A stretch of DNA of 64,000 bases from Akkermansia muciniphila (GCA_945888375.1 CAMCZZ010000005.1:1-64000); one strand, 5' to 3'. Positions 36,091 through 45,894 are shown, counted from the stretch's first letter. The notes: generated by a model from the letters alone, not told the origin. Numbers and translations are program-made.

Positions 36091-39079
36091 GAGTGGTGGC
36101 CGTGAGCTGGTAGTGATAGGTGGTCCCGGGCAGGGCGGTGGAGTCGGTGTAGGTGGTGGTGGTGACGTTTGCGTTTAACGTGGTCCACGGGCCGGACGGG
36201 CTGGTGGCGCGGGAGACGGTGTAGCGGGTCGCGGCGCTGACGAGCGTCCAAGATAGGGTGATCGTCGAGGAGTCGACCTGGGCGAGGACGCCGGCAGGGG
36301 CGGCGGGTGGGCCGACGGAGTCGGGGGCGGCAGGGCGGATGAAGCGCCATTTGAATTCGTCGGCGGTCGCGGTGCCGGAGCCTTGGAGCAGCGTGCCGCT
36401 CGAGTTGATTTGCAGCCGGGCGCCGGACTGGGGGTGGGTCAGGAAAAACCAGCCGTGCTGGTCGGCGACGAGGCGCCATTCGCTCTGGGCGGTGAAGTTG
36501 GTGGCGGGGGCGAGGCCGACGTAGGTGCCGGTGAAGTAACGCAGGCGGCGGGCGTCGCGGGTGGAGACTATGCGAACGGTGTCGGCGGTGATGCCGGGGA
36601 TGAGGAACCACTGCGCGCCGTCGGTGGCGCCTTCGGGAGAAGCGGCGGTGACGAGGTCGGTGGGGGCGGAAGGGGGCAGGCCGGGGTTGCGGGCGCGGCG
36701 GTATTCCTTCTTGTTGTGCAGGTGGTAGGCTCGGTCGTTCAAGACGGAGGTGACGCCGTCCCAGCCGGCGTAGAGTTCGCCGAGCGGGGTGAGGCTGCCG
36801 TCGTAACGGATGATGTTCGAGCGCGGCGCCTCGGGAGGGTCGGGCGAGACGGGCGGCGGGGCGTCGGGCGCCTCCTCAATGTATCCGAAGATGGAATACC
36901 GTTTCAACCAGGGCAGGCCCTCGGCGCGCCACATGAACTCGGCGAGGAAGTTGTAGCTTTGGGCCTCGGTCCAGGTGCCGTTGCCGGACCAGCGGGTGTT
37001 GCCAAACTCGGTCAGCCAGACGGGGCGGCCGAAGTCGTTGTAGGCCCGGGTGAGCAGGTTGATGAAGGTATCCGAGTTGGGCGGATAATAGAGGTGCATC
37101 GCGGTGTAATCACGACGGTAGCCGAGGGCATCGACCCGGGTGACAAACTCCGCAAACCAAGGGCCGAACGTGTTGGCGGCGGCCGGGGCGACCAGCGGGA
37201 CATCGCGGGCCTCGAAGCGGGGCCAGCGCCGGATGGCCTCCTCTACCAGAACGTTACCCTGTTCTTCGTGTTCGGGCTCGTTGAAGCCGAGGAGGGAAAC
37301 GGGTTTGCCGTTCGATTGAAGATCGCGGTGCAAGCGGTCGAGCGGAAGGCGCGTGCTGTCGCCATGGTTCCAGCCGGAACCGCCGCCCCAGAGCATGGGG
37401 TTGTGGGTGAAAGCGGCGTCGAGGTAGGGGAAGGTGTCGCTGCTTTGGCGGTTCCAAGTGTAGCTCCAACCGGCGTTGAAGCGGTGGTAGAAGTCCTGAT
37501 GAAACGTGAGGCCGGGTGCGGCGGTGTAGCGGGTGCCGATGATGCTATTCGTGGCGGCGATGCCTTTTTTGGGGTGGGGGCGTCGGAAGGATGCGGTCCA
37601 TTGCTGGAAAGGGTTTGCTGGTGAGTCGGTAGCGACGACCAGCGAGGTGCCGGGGGCGGAGGCTTTGCCGAGCGGCTGGAGGGCGTGGCCCGAGTAGGCG
37701 TTGAAGAGGGAGAACCGGGCCGGGTTGGCGGCGTCGTAGATCAGGCGCCAGTCCTGGTGAGGCAGGGCGGAGTAAGTCTCGGCCGTCACGGAAATGCCGG
37801 CGGTGCTGCTGATCTGGGACAGGGCAAGGCAGTGGCCCGTGACTGCATGGCGAATCCGGTAGGTGCCGTCGCGGTAGTTGAGCAGGAGCTGCCACATGGT
37901 GTGATCCGGGGAGGTCGGATTGTCGGCGGTGGCGGCCACGGAGTCTTCGACGAGCCCGATGTTCAGGCCGGAGCCGACGTTGTTCACGCGGTAGAACGAA
38001 TCGGAGTAGCGCTCAAACGTGTCGGAGGGGGGGGCGGCGTCGAGCACCCCCAGGCCCAGCGGGTAGCCGCCGGCGCGGGGAGGGAAGAGCAGCAATTCTT
38101 GAAGTCGGGCCGGAGTGGGGCTGGTCGTGACCATGCGGATACGCGTCGTGAATACGGGCGAGGCGAACGCGAGGGCGCGGGCGGTGTGGGTGTTGCCCGT
38201 AACGGTGGCGCCGGGGATGGGGAGCCAGCCCGTGCCGTCCCAGTATTCGAGTGTAAAGTCGGGGATGGGCGACGAGCTGGCGCGGGCGGCATCCATCACT
38301 CCCGAGTAGACATGGGCGGAGCCGACGCTGTGGAGGGACAGGAGATCGACCTCGATGGACTCGCCGCTGGCGTAGGCGTTGGCGACGGGGTTTACGAGCC
38401 AGCGGGAGCGGTTGTCGAGGTAGCCGTCGAAGGCGTTTTTGGCGTAGCCCGGGCCGTTGGCGTTGACCAGTTGCGCGGAGGAAGCGACGGCGGGGCGCTG
38501 GTGGGCGAGGTTGAGGGTGACGTCGGTGCCGAGTGGGTAGCCCTGCTCGACGCTGCCGGCGAGATTGGGCGGGAAAAAGGCGATTTCGCGGACGGTGAAG
38601 AAACCGTTGTTGATGCCGAGCAGGCGGAAGCGCGAGGCGGTGACGGACTGGGGGAAAAGGGTGGCGACCTCGGGGGCGGTGTTGTTGAGGACGGAAGTGA
38701 TGGTAACCCAGGCTGAGCCGTCGAAATATTGATAACGGTAGCTGCTCAGCACCTGAGTTGGGGTGGCGGTTTCGAACAGGCCGGAGTAAAGGTGGGCGCT
38801 CGCGATGGTGACCGGTCGCGGGTAGGTGAACTCCAGAGTAAAAAAGTTGGTGTTGATGTTATTGGTGCGCAGCGAGTGAAAGTTACTCACGATGCCGTCG
38901 GTGGCGAAGTCGGCGAGGTAGCTGGTGTTGACCGAGCTGGCGACGGCGGGCTGGAACTTGGCGAGGTTGAAGCGCTGCGCGTGGGCGGCGCTGGTGATCG
39001 AAAGAGCCAGGAACCAGAGAAGCTGAACCCCCTTGTGAATGAGAGTCGGGTGGCGAGGTAGGTGGGGGCGAAGCTTCAT
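35657..39079 (-). CDS. Large secreted multidomain glycosidase, GH128-like (second copy)
   Basis: 1140 residues with signal peptide (LLWFLALSITSAAHAQ). Order: two discoidin-like domains (about 35-340, each ending VREIAFFPP or LQELLLFPP), ricin-type lectin (QDWRLIYDAANPARFSLFN), catalytic barrel beginning KKGIAATNSIIG with acid/base candidate Glu601 (GFNEPEHEE) and nucleophile candidate Glu691 (WLTEFGN), a second ricin-like region, a fibronectin-III-like domain (about 945-1035) and a DPDADGLANLLEYAL C-terminal module. It parallels the 1352-residue protein at 19613 but has FN3 in place of the Ig repeats. GH128 suggests beta-1,3-glucan cleavage; the actual substrate is uncertain. Confidence 0.87.
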   Translation of the reverse strand: MKLRPHLPRHPTLIHKGVQLLWFLALSITSAAHAQRFNLAKFQPAVASSVNTSYLADFATDGIVSNFHSLRTNNINTNFFTLEFTYPRPVTIASAHLYSGLFETATPTQVLSSYRYQYFDGSAWVTITSVLNNTAPEVATLFPQSVTASRFRLLGINNGFFTVREIAFFPPNLAGSVEQGYPLGTDVTLNLAHQRPAVASSAQLVNANGPGYAKNAFDGYLDNRSRWLVNPVANAYASGESIEVDLLSLHSVGSAHVYSGVMDAARASSSPIPDFTLEYWDGTGWLPIPGATVTGNTHTARALAFASPVFTTRIRMVTTSPTPARLQELLLFPPRAGGYPLGLGVLDAAPPSDTFERYSDSFYRVNNVGSGLNIGLVEDSVAATADNPTSPDHTMWQLLLNYRDGTYRIRHAVTGHCLALSQISSTAGISVTAETYSALPHQDWRLIYDAANPARFSLFNAYSGHALQPLGKASAPGTSLVVATDSPANPFQQWTASFRRPHPKKGIAATNSIIGTRYTAAPGLTFHQDFYHRFNAGWSYTWNRQSSDTFPYLDAAFTHNPMLWGGGSGWNHGDSTRLPLDRLHRDLQSNGKPVSLLGFNEPEHEEQGNVLVEEAIRRWPRFEARDVPLVAPAAANTFGPWFAEFVTRVDALGYRRDYTAMHLYYPPNSDTFINLLTRAYNDFGRPVWLTEFGNTRWSGNGTWTEAQSYNFLAEFMWRAEGLPWLKRYSIFGYIEEAPDAPPPVSPDPPEAPRSNIIRYDGSLTPLGELYAGWDGVTSVLNDRAYHLHNKKEYRRARNPGLPPSAPTDLVTAASPEGATDGAQWFLIPGITADTVRIVSTRDARRLRYFTGTYVGLAPATNFTAQSEWRLVADQHGWFFLTHPQSGARLQINSSGTLLQGSGTATADEFKWRFIRPAAPDSVGPPAAPAGVLAQVDSSTITLSWTLVSAATRYTVSRATSPSGPWTTLNANVTTTTYTDSTALPGTTYHYQLTATTLLAYTSAPSAIVSAALLPPPDPFVVWAAEKLSARPPADQLPGADPDADGLANLLEYALSSDPLTPSSTASPVCGLNSSTSSLTLTFLRARAAVTYEVQASPTLDSGSWVVIATNPGAVSLTTPVTVTDSEPINSRRFLRLRVTR

Positions 39080-39105
39080 CTTTTAAGGGCGAGCGGGCGC
39101 GGGGG

Positions 39106-40491
39106 CTATTTCCTCGCTTCTAGTCCCTCGAAAGCGGGCGCGATGAGTTGCGTGTTCCACTGCTCGTAGTCCCGGCGCATCGCCTGCACTCGCTCGGGTT
39201 CGGTGGCGGCGAGATTACGCTTTTCGGAAACATCGCCGGCCAGGTCGTATAACTGAACGGCCGCCTCATCGTTCGAGTTTTTTGCCCGCTTGGAGCGAAT
39301 GATTTTGTAGTTCCCCTCGCGCATGGCGAAGGCGCCGTGATCGAACATACGAAGGTAGATCCTTTGGTGGGGCGCATCGGCGTTTTCACCCCGCACAAAC
39401 GGGGCGAGGTTCACGCCGTCGAGCGGGCGTTGCGGATCGGGTTGGAGGGCGTTGGCCGCGGCGATGGTGGCAAAGATGTCCATTGAAGAAACGGGTTGGG
39501 CATACTTGAGGCCGGCCGGAAACATCGAAGGCCAGCGGGCGGCCATGGGCACGCGCCAGCCTCCTTCCCAGGGCTCTGCCTTCGCGCCCCGCAGCGGGGT
39601 GTTGCGCGAGCCGTGGGTGTAGACTGCGCCGCCGTTGTCGGAGAGGAAAGCGACGAGGGTGTTGTCGGCCAGTTTTTGCTCGTCGAGCAGATCGAGGATT
39701 TGTCCGATGCCCCGATCCATCACCGAAATCAGGGCGGCGTAGGTGCGGCGCTTCTCGTCCTGGATGTGGCCGAACTTCGCGATCTCGTCGGCGGGGGCCT
39801 CGAGCGGGCCGTGGGGGGCGTTGTAGGCGAGGAAGAGGAAGAAGGGCTTCTGCGGCGCGGCGGTAGCGGCGCGACGGCGGATAAAATCCAAGGACTCCCG
39901 GGTGAACTCATCCGTCAGGTAGCCGGTCGTCTTCACCGGCGTGAACTCCCGCGTGATCCAAGTGTGGTAACTATCCCACTCGTTCTTAGCGTCGGTGGTG
40001 GTTTCCTTCGTGAGCAACTCGGGGAAGTAGCGCTTTCCTCCGCCCACGTGGCCGAAAAACTCGTCGAAACCGCGCTTGAGCGGGTGGTAGTCGTCATGCG
40101 CGCCGAGATGCCATTTACCCACCAGGGCCGAGGTGTAGCCGGCGGGGCGCAGGGCCTCGGCAAGGGTCTTCTCGTGACGGGTCAGCCCGATCTCGGGACT
40201 GTTTGGCTGGTAGGCCGGGTTTCGCTCGAAACCGAAGCGTTGCGGATAACGTCCGGTGATAAAGCCGGCGCGGCTCGGAGCGCAGACGGTGTAGGTCACG
40301 TAGGCGTCGGTGAACACGACGCCTCCTTTTGCGATGCGATCGATGTTTGGTGTAGGGATGTCGGAACACCCGTTGAATCCCACGTCCGCATAGCCGAGGT
40401 CGTCGGCCATGATGACGACGAGATTCGGCGGCTCGGCGGCATGCGTCAGGGCCGACAGCAAAAGGAGCGGAAGGACGCGGTAAATATTCAT
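39106..40491 (-). CDS. Exported sulfatase (FGly type, S1 family)
   Basis: 461 residues from the ATG at 40491 (MNIYRVLPLLLLSALTHAAE, signal peptide). PNLVVIMADDLGYADVG provides the metal aspartates and CAPSR (Cys70) the formylglycine site; GKWHLGAHDDYHPLKRGFDEFFG and FLSDNGGAVYTHGSRNTPLRGAK are strong S1 landmarks. Its motif set differs from the sulfatases at 30418 and 53156, so it likely attacks a different sulfate position. It lies between the GH50-like enzyme (37 bp upstream) and the GH128-like gene (26 bp downstream). Confidence 0.95.
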   Translation of the reverse strand: MNIYRVLPLLLLSALTHAAEPPNLVVIMADDLGYADVGFNGCSDIPTPNIDRIAKGGVVFTDAYVTYTVCAPSRAGFITGRYPQRFGFERNPAYQPNSPEIGLTRHEKTLAEALRPAGYTSALVGKWHLGAHDDYHPLKRGFDEFFGHVGGGKRYFPELLTKETTTDAKNEWDSYHTWITREFTPVKTTGYLTDEFTRESLDFIRRRAATAAPQKPFFLFLAYNAPHGPLEAPADEIAKFGHIQDEKRRTYAALISVMDRGIGQILDLLDEQKLADNTLVAFLSDNGGAVYTHGSRNTPLRGAKAEPWEGGWRVPMAARWPSMFPAGLKYAQPVSSMDIFATIAAANALQPDPQRPLDGVNLAPFVRGENADAPHQRIYLRMFDHGAFAMREGNYKIIRSKRAKNSNDEAAVQLYDLAGDVSEKRNLAATEPERVQAMRRDYEQWNTQLIAPAFEGLEARK

Positions 40492-40528
40492 GGGAGAGGC
40501 CGTCCTATCGCAACGGACTTGGCTGGGA

Positions 40529-42631
40529 TCAGCGTTTCTTTCCAAGCGGCGGTTGAGTGCGCCAGATGGTTTCCAGCAGGTGCAACAAGTCCACCTTCTC
40601 CTGTTCGGCCAAAGGATACATCACTTCGGCCAGGCGGCGGCTGTAAGAAGTGATTTCGGGGTAGGGGGTGTCGGTGACATCCACAAAACCGATTTGATAA
40701 TTCTCGCCGGGTTTGCCGACGGTGGGGCGGGCGGCGGCGGATTGATCGGGGAAGGCGAACCAGTGGGTGCCGATTACATCGGGCTGGATGACCGCATCCA
40801 AAACGTAGGCGGCATAGGCGCGGCTGCGTTGCAACTGGTCACCGACAAAAGTCAGCCCCACGCCGGGAACGCCACGGTCCGGCGCGCCAAAGTGAAACTC
40901 CGCGACCAAGGCGGGTTTATCAAACCCCGTGGGCACCCCGGCGGAGGGCAGGGGCATGTAGCGGTTCACGCTCACGACATCGCAATAGCGGGCGCACTCC
41001 TCCATGATCGCGAGCGGGGCCTTGTGGATGCGCGAGCCGAGGTAGAGGTGGTTGGGGAGAATCTTGCGCATCAGGTTGTGGCAGACTTTATAGTAACGAG
41101 CGCCGATCAGACGTTCGAGCTCCTTGCGGTCCTCGGCGAATCCCGCGGAATCGGCGGGTGTGGTCTTCAGGGTGTCCCAGGATTCATACTGGGTGGCCCA
41201 AGCGGCGTTGAGTTTTTCGAGCGTGGCGTATTTTTCCTGCAACACGGCCACCACGGCCTTGCGCGCGGGCATGTCGAGATCACCCGCAAGCGCGTTGCCG
41301 ACGATGTTTTCATACCAGGTGAGCTCGTTGTCGATGAACACGCCTAGGCACCAAGGGTCCGAGGCCACGGATGCCTGGAACGTCCGCAAGCCTTCCTCGA
41401 CGCGTTTTTCGAACTCCGTGGAGAAGGGATCGGCGACGTTTTTGCCGAGGGGATTACCGCCGCGCCAGACATGCAGAATCGGTGTATAGGGTGTTTTCGG
41501 GTTTTTATACAAAGCGGGGTCCGACCAGGCGCCGATCGTATTCATGCCCCACTGGCGCAGGCGGGTATGGACCCGGTCGTAGGCCTGGCTCCGCCAGTCC
41601 GGCCCGAAAGTCCGGTGCAAGTTGGCGATCATGAAGTTTAGGTTATCCTTTTTCCGCGCATCACCGATGTCCGATTCCGTGGGTATCCAGCTGAAAAGGG
41701 ATTCGCGGCCTTTGACCGAAGTAGGTTGTTCGAAGCCTATGGAATTCGCTCCATGGGAAAAAAACAATCGTCCCTCGGGGTCCACGAACCACCAGCGCCC
41801 TTTGTATTTTTCGGTGCGGAAAAACCCGGTGGCCTTTAACTGCGGGCCGTCGGCCCAGCCCCCGTAGCGGTTAAATGCTTTTGGACTGGAGGCCGTCGCG
41901 GTGGTTGCGGCTTCTTTTTTAGCGCGCGCCACGAGTTCCGCTTCGGAGTGCGTCTTCCCCGGCCAGCCGAGCTGGCGAACCTGGCCAAATCGGTCCAGGT
42001 AGGGCAGCTCCATGAGTTTGGGATTGGCGGCGATGCCGAAGGGCTGGGCCAGGCTGACCTCGATGTCGGCGAGATCGAGTTTTGTGGAGGTCGAGCGAAT
42101 GACTAAACGACAGGCCCGCACGTCCTCGGGTTTGAAGTGCATCCAGTGATAACGAAACCCGTTTGGCCGCGCGCCCATCGGATAATAAAGAGCCGGGGTG
42201 TCGTCCGCGCTTTGGTCGCGTTGGAAGGGGAAGCCCAATGTCGCCCGTTCCCCGGGGAGAATATAGGCCTGGGTCGAGGAGCTGTCCTGCCAATCGAGGG
42301 CACCTTCGTTGTCCAGACGCCCCCGGAGCCAGACGATCCCGTCGCTCCGGTTGGTGATATCCACCCGAAAATAGGAGAAGGCGGAGATATCCCACGTGCC
42401 AGCTATGGATTTTAATACGACGGTGCAGGACTTTTCCGGAAGCTCGCCGGAAAGTCGCAGGTTTCCTGTGCTTGATAGCGTGGTTTGCACGGAAGCGGGG
42501 GCGGTGACCGCGATGTCCTTGAGTTGAAGGTGCGGCTTTAATAAATCTTCCACCTGGATGGGCGCGTCCCCGCCCTTTATCAGCGAGGAAAAAAGAACGA
42601 AGAGCGTGATGGAGAATATATTAGTTTTCAT
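40529..42631 (-). CDS. Secreted GH50-like (beta-agarase-type) glycosidase
   Basis: 700 residues with signal peptide (FSITLFVLFSSLIKGG). The N-terminal half (about 30-220) is a carbohydrate-binding-like beta-sandwich. The catalytic part opens KGRWWFVDPEGRLFFSHGANSIGF, typical of GH50, with acid/base candidate Glu436 (GVFIDNELTWYEN) and nucleophile candidate Glu578 (LVAEFHFGAPDRG). Characterised GH50 members are beta-agarases, but many homologues in Verrucomicrobiota lie in loci without agar, so a related beta-galactan or other target is possible. It overlaps the upstream GH29 by 11 bp, suggesting coupling. Confidence 0.85.
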   Translation of the reverse strand: MKTNIFSITLFVLFSSLIKGGDAPIQVEDLLKPHLQLKDIAVTAPASVQTTLSSTGNLRLSGELPEKSCTVVLKSIAGTWDISAFSYFRVDITNRSDGIVWLRGRLDNEGALDWQDSSSTQAYILPGERATLGFPFQRDQSADDTPALYYPMGARPNGFRYHWMHFKPEDVRACRLVIRSTSTKLDLADIEVSLAQPFGIAANPKLMELPYLDRFGQVRQLGWPGKTHSEAELVARAKKEAATTATASSPKAFNRYGGWADGPQLKATGFFRTEKYKGRWWFVDPEGRLFFSHGANSIGFEQPTSVKGRESLFSWIPTESDIGDARKKDNLNFMIANLHRTFGPDWRSQAYDRVHTRLRQWGMNTIGAWSDPALYKNPKTPYTPILHVWRGGNPLGKNVADPFSTEFEKRVEEGLRTFQASVASDPWCLGVFIDNELTWYENIVGNALAGDLDMPARKAVVAVLQEKYATLEKLNAAWATQYESWDTLKTTPADSAGFAEDRKELERLIGARYYKVCHNLMRKILPNHLYLGSRIHKAPLAIMEECARYCDVVSVNRYMPLPSAGVPTGFDKPALVAEFHFGAPDRGVPGVGLTFVGDQLQRSRAYAAYVLDAVIQPDVIGTHWFAFPDQSAAARPTVGKPGENYQIGFVDVTDTPYPEITSYSRRLAEVMYPLAEQEKVDLLHLLETIWRTQPPLGKKR

Positions 42632-44636
42632 AGACGTCTTCGCTGAGGGTTACTTGCAGAATAGTCACGTAAGGGGTGGGAGCGTAGTCCACCTGCTCTA
42701 TGGTGAGGGTGTGGTCCTGGTTTTTCTTCCAAGGTAGTTCCCGGCCGGAATAGAGATCGACCACCTTGGTCGCTTGCTTGGTCCCGATGGACTGGGTGGT
42801 GAAGGTCCCGGTGGCCTTGTGGCGGTAGTCTTTGTAAACGTGGCAGTAAATTTTATCGCCGGCGTAGGTGAACCCATACTCGCCGTGCAGCGGTTGCCAG
42901 GGGCCACCCCGTGTTTTATAGATGGCGGGGCCGACTTTCTCGAGCCAACGGCCGGTCTGCCGCAGGACTTCCTGCTGATTTTCGGGGATGACACCTTCGC
43001 GGTCGGGCGCGACGTTGAGGAGCAGGTTCATATTGCGAACCACGCAGTCAGAGAGGAATACGGCGACCTGTTCGAAGCTGACTACCGGCGCGTTTGGAAC
43101 GTAGCCCCAACCGCCTTTTTGCACCGACATGCACTTCTCCATGTATTTCTGGCTGCGAATGTCGCCGGAGGTGGCGGCTCCGCCTTCTTCGCCGTGCACC
43201 TCGCCCACCCAGCCGAAGCGCTCGTTGACGATCATCCGGGGCTGATGTTTGCGGACCAAGCCCATGACGCCGAGGGCCTTGCCGGTGGTGGGTTCGCGTT
43301 CGACGAAAGCCTCGCCGACCGGCCAGTCGCCTTTCGGGTCCTGGTATTTACCGGCGTCCCAAAAGCGATACTCGAGGGCGCTGTCCTTGCTCTGCCCCAG
43401 CCAACCTCCGTCCCAGAACATATACTCGATCGGCCCGTAGTTGGTCAGAAGCGCGGAAACTTGTTCATAAACCTCCTCCTTCATGAGCCGGGCGTTTTCC
43501 TTGTGCCACGGTTGGGGGGTGTAGCCCCAGACGTTGGGCTTCATATTGTCTCCGGTTACGTTGTAGTAAGCGGGATAACGCCAGCTCATCGGCGAATAAT
43601 AAAGGCCGACATGGAGCCCGGCTTTTCTGACCGCGTCGGTATATTCTTTGATAAAATCCCGCCCCAGATGTTTAGCGCTTGTCCAGCTGTTGGGGTGTTT
43701 GCTGTCGAATAGGGCGTAGCCGTCGTGGTGGCGGGTGGTGAGGGCCATGTATTTCATGCCTGCGGTTTTGGCGAGTTCCGCCCACTTGGCGGGATCATAC
43801 TTGGCGCCGGTGAAGCCGGTCGTTGGGTCTTCGGCGCGGGCTCGATAGACGTCCGGGGTGATGACTTTATTGTGCATTACCCACTCGTTCCCCTTGTCGA
43901 TGGATGAATAAACGCCCCAGTGGATAAACATGCCGAATTTGGCGTCGAGATACCACTCCAGGGCTTCGTGGGGCAGTGTTTCGACCCCGCCTTGGGATTG
44001 TGGAGCGGGGATGGCGGGTGCCACAAATTCCTGGATGACCGGTTCCGGGGCCTCGCCGAGATACTCCAGTTCCAAGGAGTCGGCGTAGCCTTTGCCGGGG
44101 CCGTTGGGATGCTTGAGCATGACCAACAGGGTGGATGTTGCATGGGCGGAGGTGAATTCGAGTGATACCTGGGTGTATTCCGTCAGGGCGCTCGCTACCG
44201 ACTTGGCGGGTCCGCCGAAGTCTCTGGCGATGAGTTCGATCTGCTCAGCCCCGGATTCCGTTCTCAACCAAGCGGATAGGCGGTAACGACTGTTAGGGCG
44301 GATTTTAACCTCTTGGGTGCATTGTCCACTTTCCGGTCCGAGGGCGACCGCGTGTTTTCCGGAATGGGCGATGGGGGTGATTTCGGCCCGGCGGAGCCGC
44401 CAGTCCTTCCAGCCGCTTAGGTTCCCGGTTTCAAAGTCCGCATTGTGGATACGAGCCACGAAAGCCGGTTCGGCTGGACTGGAGGCTACGGTGGCGGCGG
44501 CCGGGCTCGACTCCGATAGAGGGGCGGCAAAGAGAGGCGCGGACAGCAGGGCGGCGAGAGAGGTGAAGGCGACGGAAAGGGTCCGGGCGCTGCGCTTGGT
44601 GGCGGGGAAGAAGGCCGGATGGTTTAGAATTGTCAT
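42621..44636 (-). CDS. Secreted alpha-L-fucosidase (GH29) with N-terminal CBM-like domain
   Basis: 671 residues. A signal peptide (SVAFTSLAALLSAPLFAAP) is followed by a carbohydrate-binding jelly roll of the CBM4/9 type (about 62-195: NADFETGNLSGW, SGKHAVALG). The GH29 catalytic domain begins EWYLDAKFGMFIHWGVYSS, with TRHHDGYALFDS, GLYYSPMSWRYP and nucleophile Asp409 (EYMFWDGGW), and LLLNVAPDREGVIPE late. The MFWDGGW surroundings and the N-terminal CBM separate it from the other four GH29 proteins here. It follows GH16 by 43 bp. Confidence 0.94.
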   Translation of the reverse strand: MTILNHPAFFPATKRSARTLSVAFTSLAALLSAPLFAAPLSESSPAAATVASSPAEPAFVARIHNADFETGNLSGWKDWRLRRAEITPIAHSGKHAVALGPESGQCTQEVKIRPNSRYRLSAWLRTESGAEQIELIARDFGGPAKSVASALTEYTQVSLEFTSAHATSTLLVMLKHPNGPGKGYADSLELEYLGEAPEPVIQEFVAPAIPAPQSQGGVETLPHEALEWYLDAKFGMFIHWGVYSSIDKGNEWVMHNKVITPDVYRARAEDPTTGFTGAKYDPAKWAELAKTAGMKYMALTTRHHDGYALFDSKHPNSWTSAKHLGRDFIKEYTDAVRKAGLHVGLYYSPMSWRYPAYYNVTGDNMKPNVWGYTPQPWHKENARLMKEEVYEQVSALLTNYGPIEYMFWDGGWLGQSKDSALEYRFWDAGKYQDPKGDWPVGEAFVEREPTTGKALGVMGLVRKHQPRMIVNERFGWVGEVHGEEGGAATSGDIRSQKYMEKCMSVQKGGWGYVPNAPVVSFEQVAVFLSDCVVRNMNLLLNVAPDREGVIPENQQEVLRQTGRWLEKVGPAIYKTRGGPWQPLHGEYGFTYAGDKIYCHVYKDYRHKATGTFTTQSIGTKQATKVVDLYSGRELPWKKNQDHTLTIEQVDYAPTPYVTILQVTLSEDVYEN

Positions 44637-44679
44637 AGTATAAGTTTCGGCGGCGAGGCTGGCGCGGTGCGGCCAGGGT

Positions 44680-45663
44680 TTAATCCAGATTGGCGGGGCG
44701 GGGCTCGGCGGCGGCCGCGTCTTTTTTATCTAAGGGCGGCAGCGGGATCAGGACCGCGGCGCGCACGGCGGCCTCCGCCTCGCGATACTTCGGATGTTGA
44801 TAAACCCGTATATAATCGCACAGCACGGCGTTCGGTAGCTTGGACTCATCCACCCAGCGGTCTCCCTTGAGGGTGCTGGCGATGACGCTCATCCAGACGC
44901 TCATCTCGTCGTGGGGAAAACCGGCTGAGCTGATCTCTTTGGTGAGGCGGCCGTTGAAATAGAAGCGCGTCACTTCCGGGGTAAACTCACAGCCCCAGAT
45001 ATTAAAGGAAAGGGAGGTGTCTGGTGCGTCCTCGATCACCCAGCGGCCGGCGTTCCAAGACTGGCGGTTTTTCCGCTGGTGCCAGCGGGACTGATTGATG
45101 ATGCCGAAGCTATAGAAATGGGGATCGCCGCCGTCCTGCTCGCAAAAGTCCAGTTCCAGGAGCGCAGGTGGTCCGGGAGGTTGATCGGGGAAGCGTTTCC
45201 GCATCGACCAGAACGCGGTATGCCAGCCCTCGACCCCAGGGGTTTGGAAACGCGCCTCGTAATAACCGTAAACAAAGGTCCGCCGGCTGATCACACCGCC
45301 GCCGGTGTAGTCCTTGCCACGGACTGACTCCTTGCGCAGGGCGATTTCGAGGTTGCCGTCCTTGACCGAGATATTCTCCGGCTGCTGCGTGCTCAACATC
45401 TTGCTGTCGATGCGGAAACCCCAGGTCGCGGTGTCGATTTTTTCACCATTGAACTCGTCGGCGAAAACCAACTCGTAACCGGCCGGGGGCAGGGGAGTGA
45501 CCTCGGCCGCGAGCTGCACCGGGATGTGGATCTTGCTGGTGAATTTTGGGCGCTTCGCGGTGCGATCTGACATCGCGGGAGCAGACTCCGCGGCGGTCAG
45601 CGCTGGGGTGACGAGGGCTACGGCAAGAGCCAGGCAACACAGTAGGACGCGGGGATATTTCAT
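44680..45663 (-). CDS. Secreted GH16-family endo-glycanase
   Basis: 327 residues with signal peptide (VLLCCLALAVALVTPALTAAE). The beta-jelly-roll shows ELVFADEFNGEKIDTATW, YGYYEARFQTPGVEGWHTAFW and the catalytic ExDxxE motif as Glu170-Leu-Asp172-Phe-Cys-Glu175, followed by GDPHFYSFGI. GH16 covers agarases, porphyranases, kappa-carrageenases, laminarinases and others; the ELDFCEQ motif with HxFY suggests a galactan-type enzyme, but this is a guess. It heads the left block, preceded by a 231-bp gap with hairpins and direct repeats. Confidence 0.93.
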   Translation of the reverse strand: MKYPRVLLCCLALAVALVTPALTAAESAPAMSDRTAKRPKFTSKIHIPVQLAAEVTPLPPAGYELVFADEFNGEKIDTATWGFRIDSKMLSTQQPENISVKDGNLEIALRKESVRGKDYTGGGVISRRTFVYGYYEARFQTPGVEGWHTAFWSMRKRFPDQPPGPPALLELDFCEQDGGDPHFYSFGIINQSRWHQRKNRQSWNAGRWVIEDAPDTSLSFNIWGCEFTPEVTRFYFNGRLTKEISSAGFPHDEMSVWMSVIASTLKGDRWVDESKLPNAVLCDYIRVYQHPKYREAEAAVRAAVLIPLPPLDKKDAAAAEPRPANLD

Positions 45664-45894
45664 CGGCTGGGGTAAGGGCTGAAGCGGGCCGGTGAGCTTT
45701 CGTTTGAAAACCCTGGGGAAAGTAAAATCGAGGCCTGATTGATTTTTGTCTGATTGTCGGGCAAGGCAAGGTCATTCTGTGTCAGGAAAATGAAAGCGGG
45801 GCGTTTCTCTGAGGCGCCCCGGCCAGCGGGCTGGGCCCGCGTCAGGCTCGGTCGCGCAAGAGGTTAGGACCTACGAAGGCGGTTTGAGTGGTGG
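45664..45894 (-). promoter_or_regulatory. Boundary between glycan blocks: double hairpin and probable promoter
   Basis: Minus-strand reading leaves the GH29 gene and meets GCGGGC/GCCCGC (45826-45840), then CGGGGCG/CGCCCCG (45797-45821) followed by GCTTTCATTTTCC, which resembles an intrinsic terminator. Closer to GH16, CTGATTG is directly repeated at 45735-45741 and 45750-45756, 15 bp apart in an AT-richer stretch. The gap thus looks like the end of one transcript and the start of another. Confidence 0.5.

Noticed and set aside
36383-37624. 413-residue plus-strand frame opposite the GH128-like gene
   Set aside because: Antisense shadow with repetitive Gly/Val/Ala composition.
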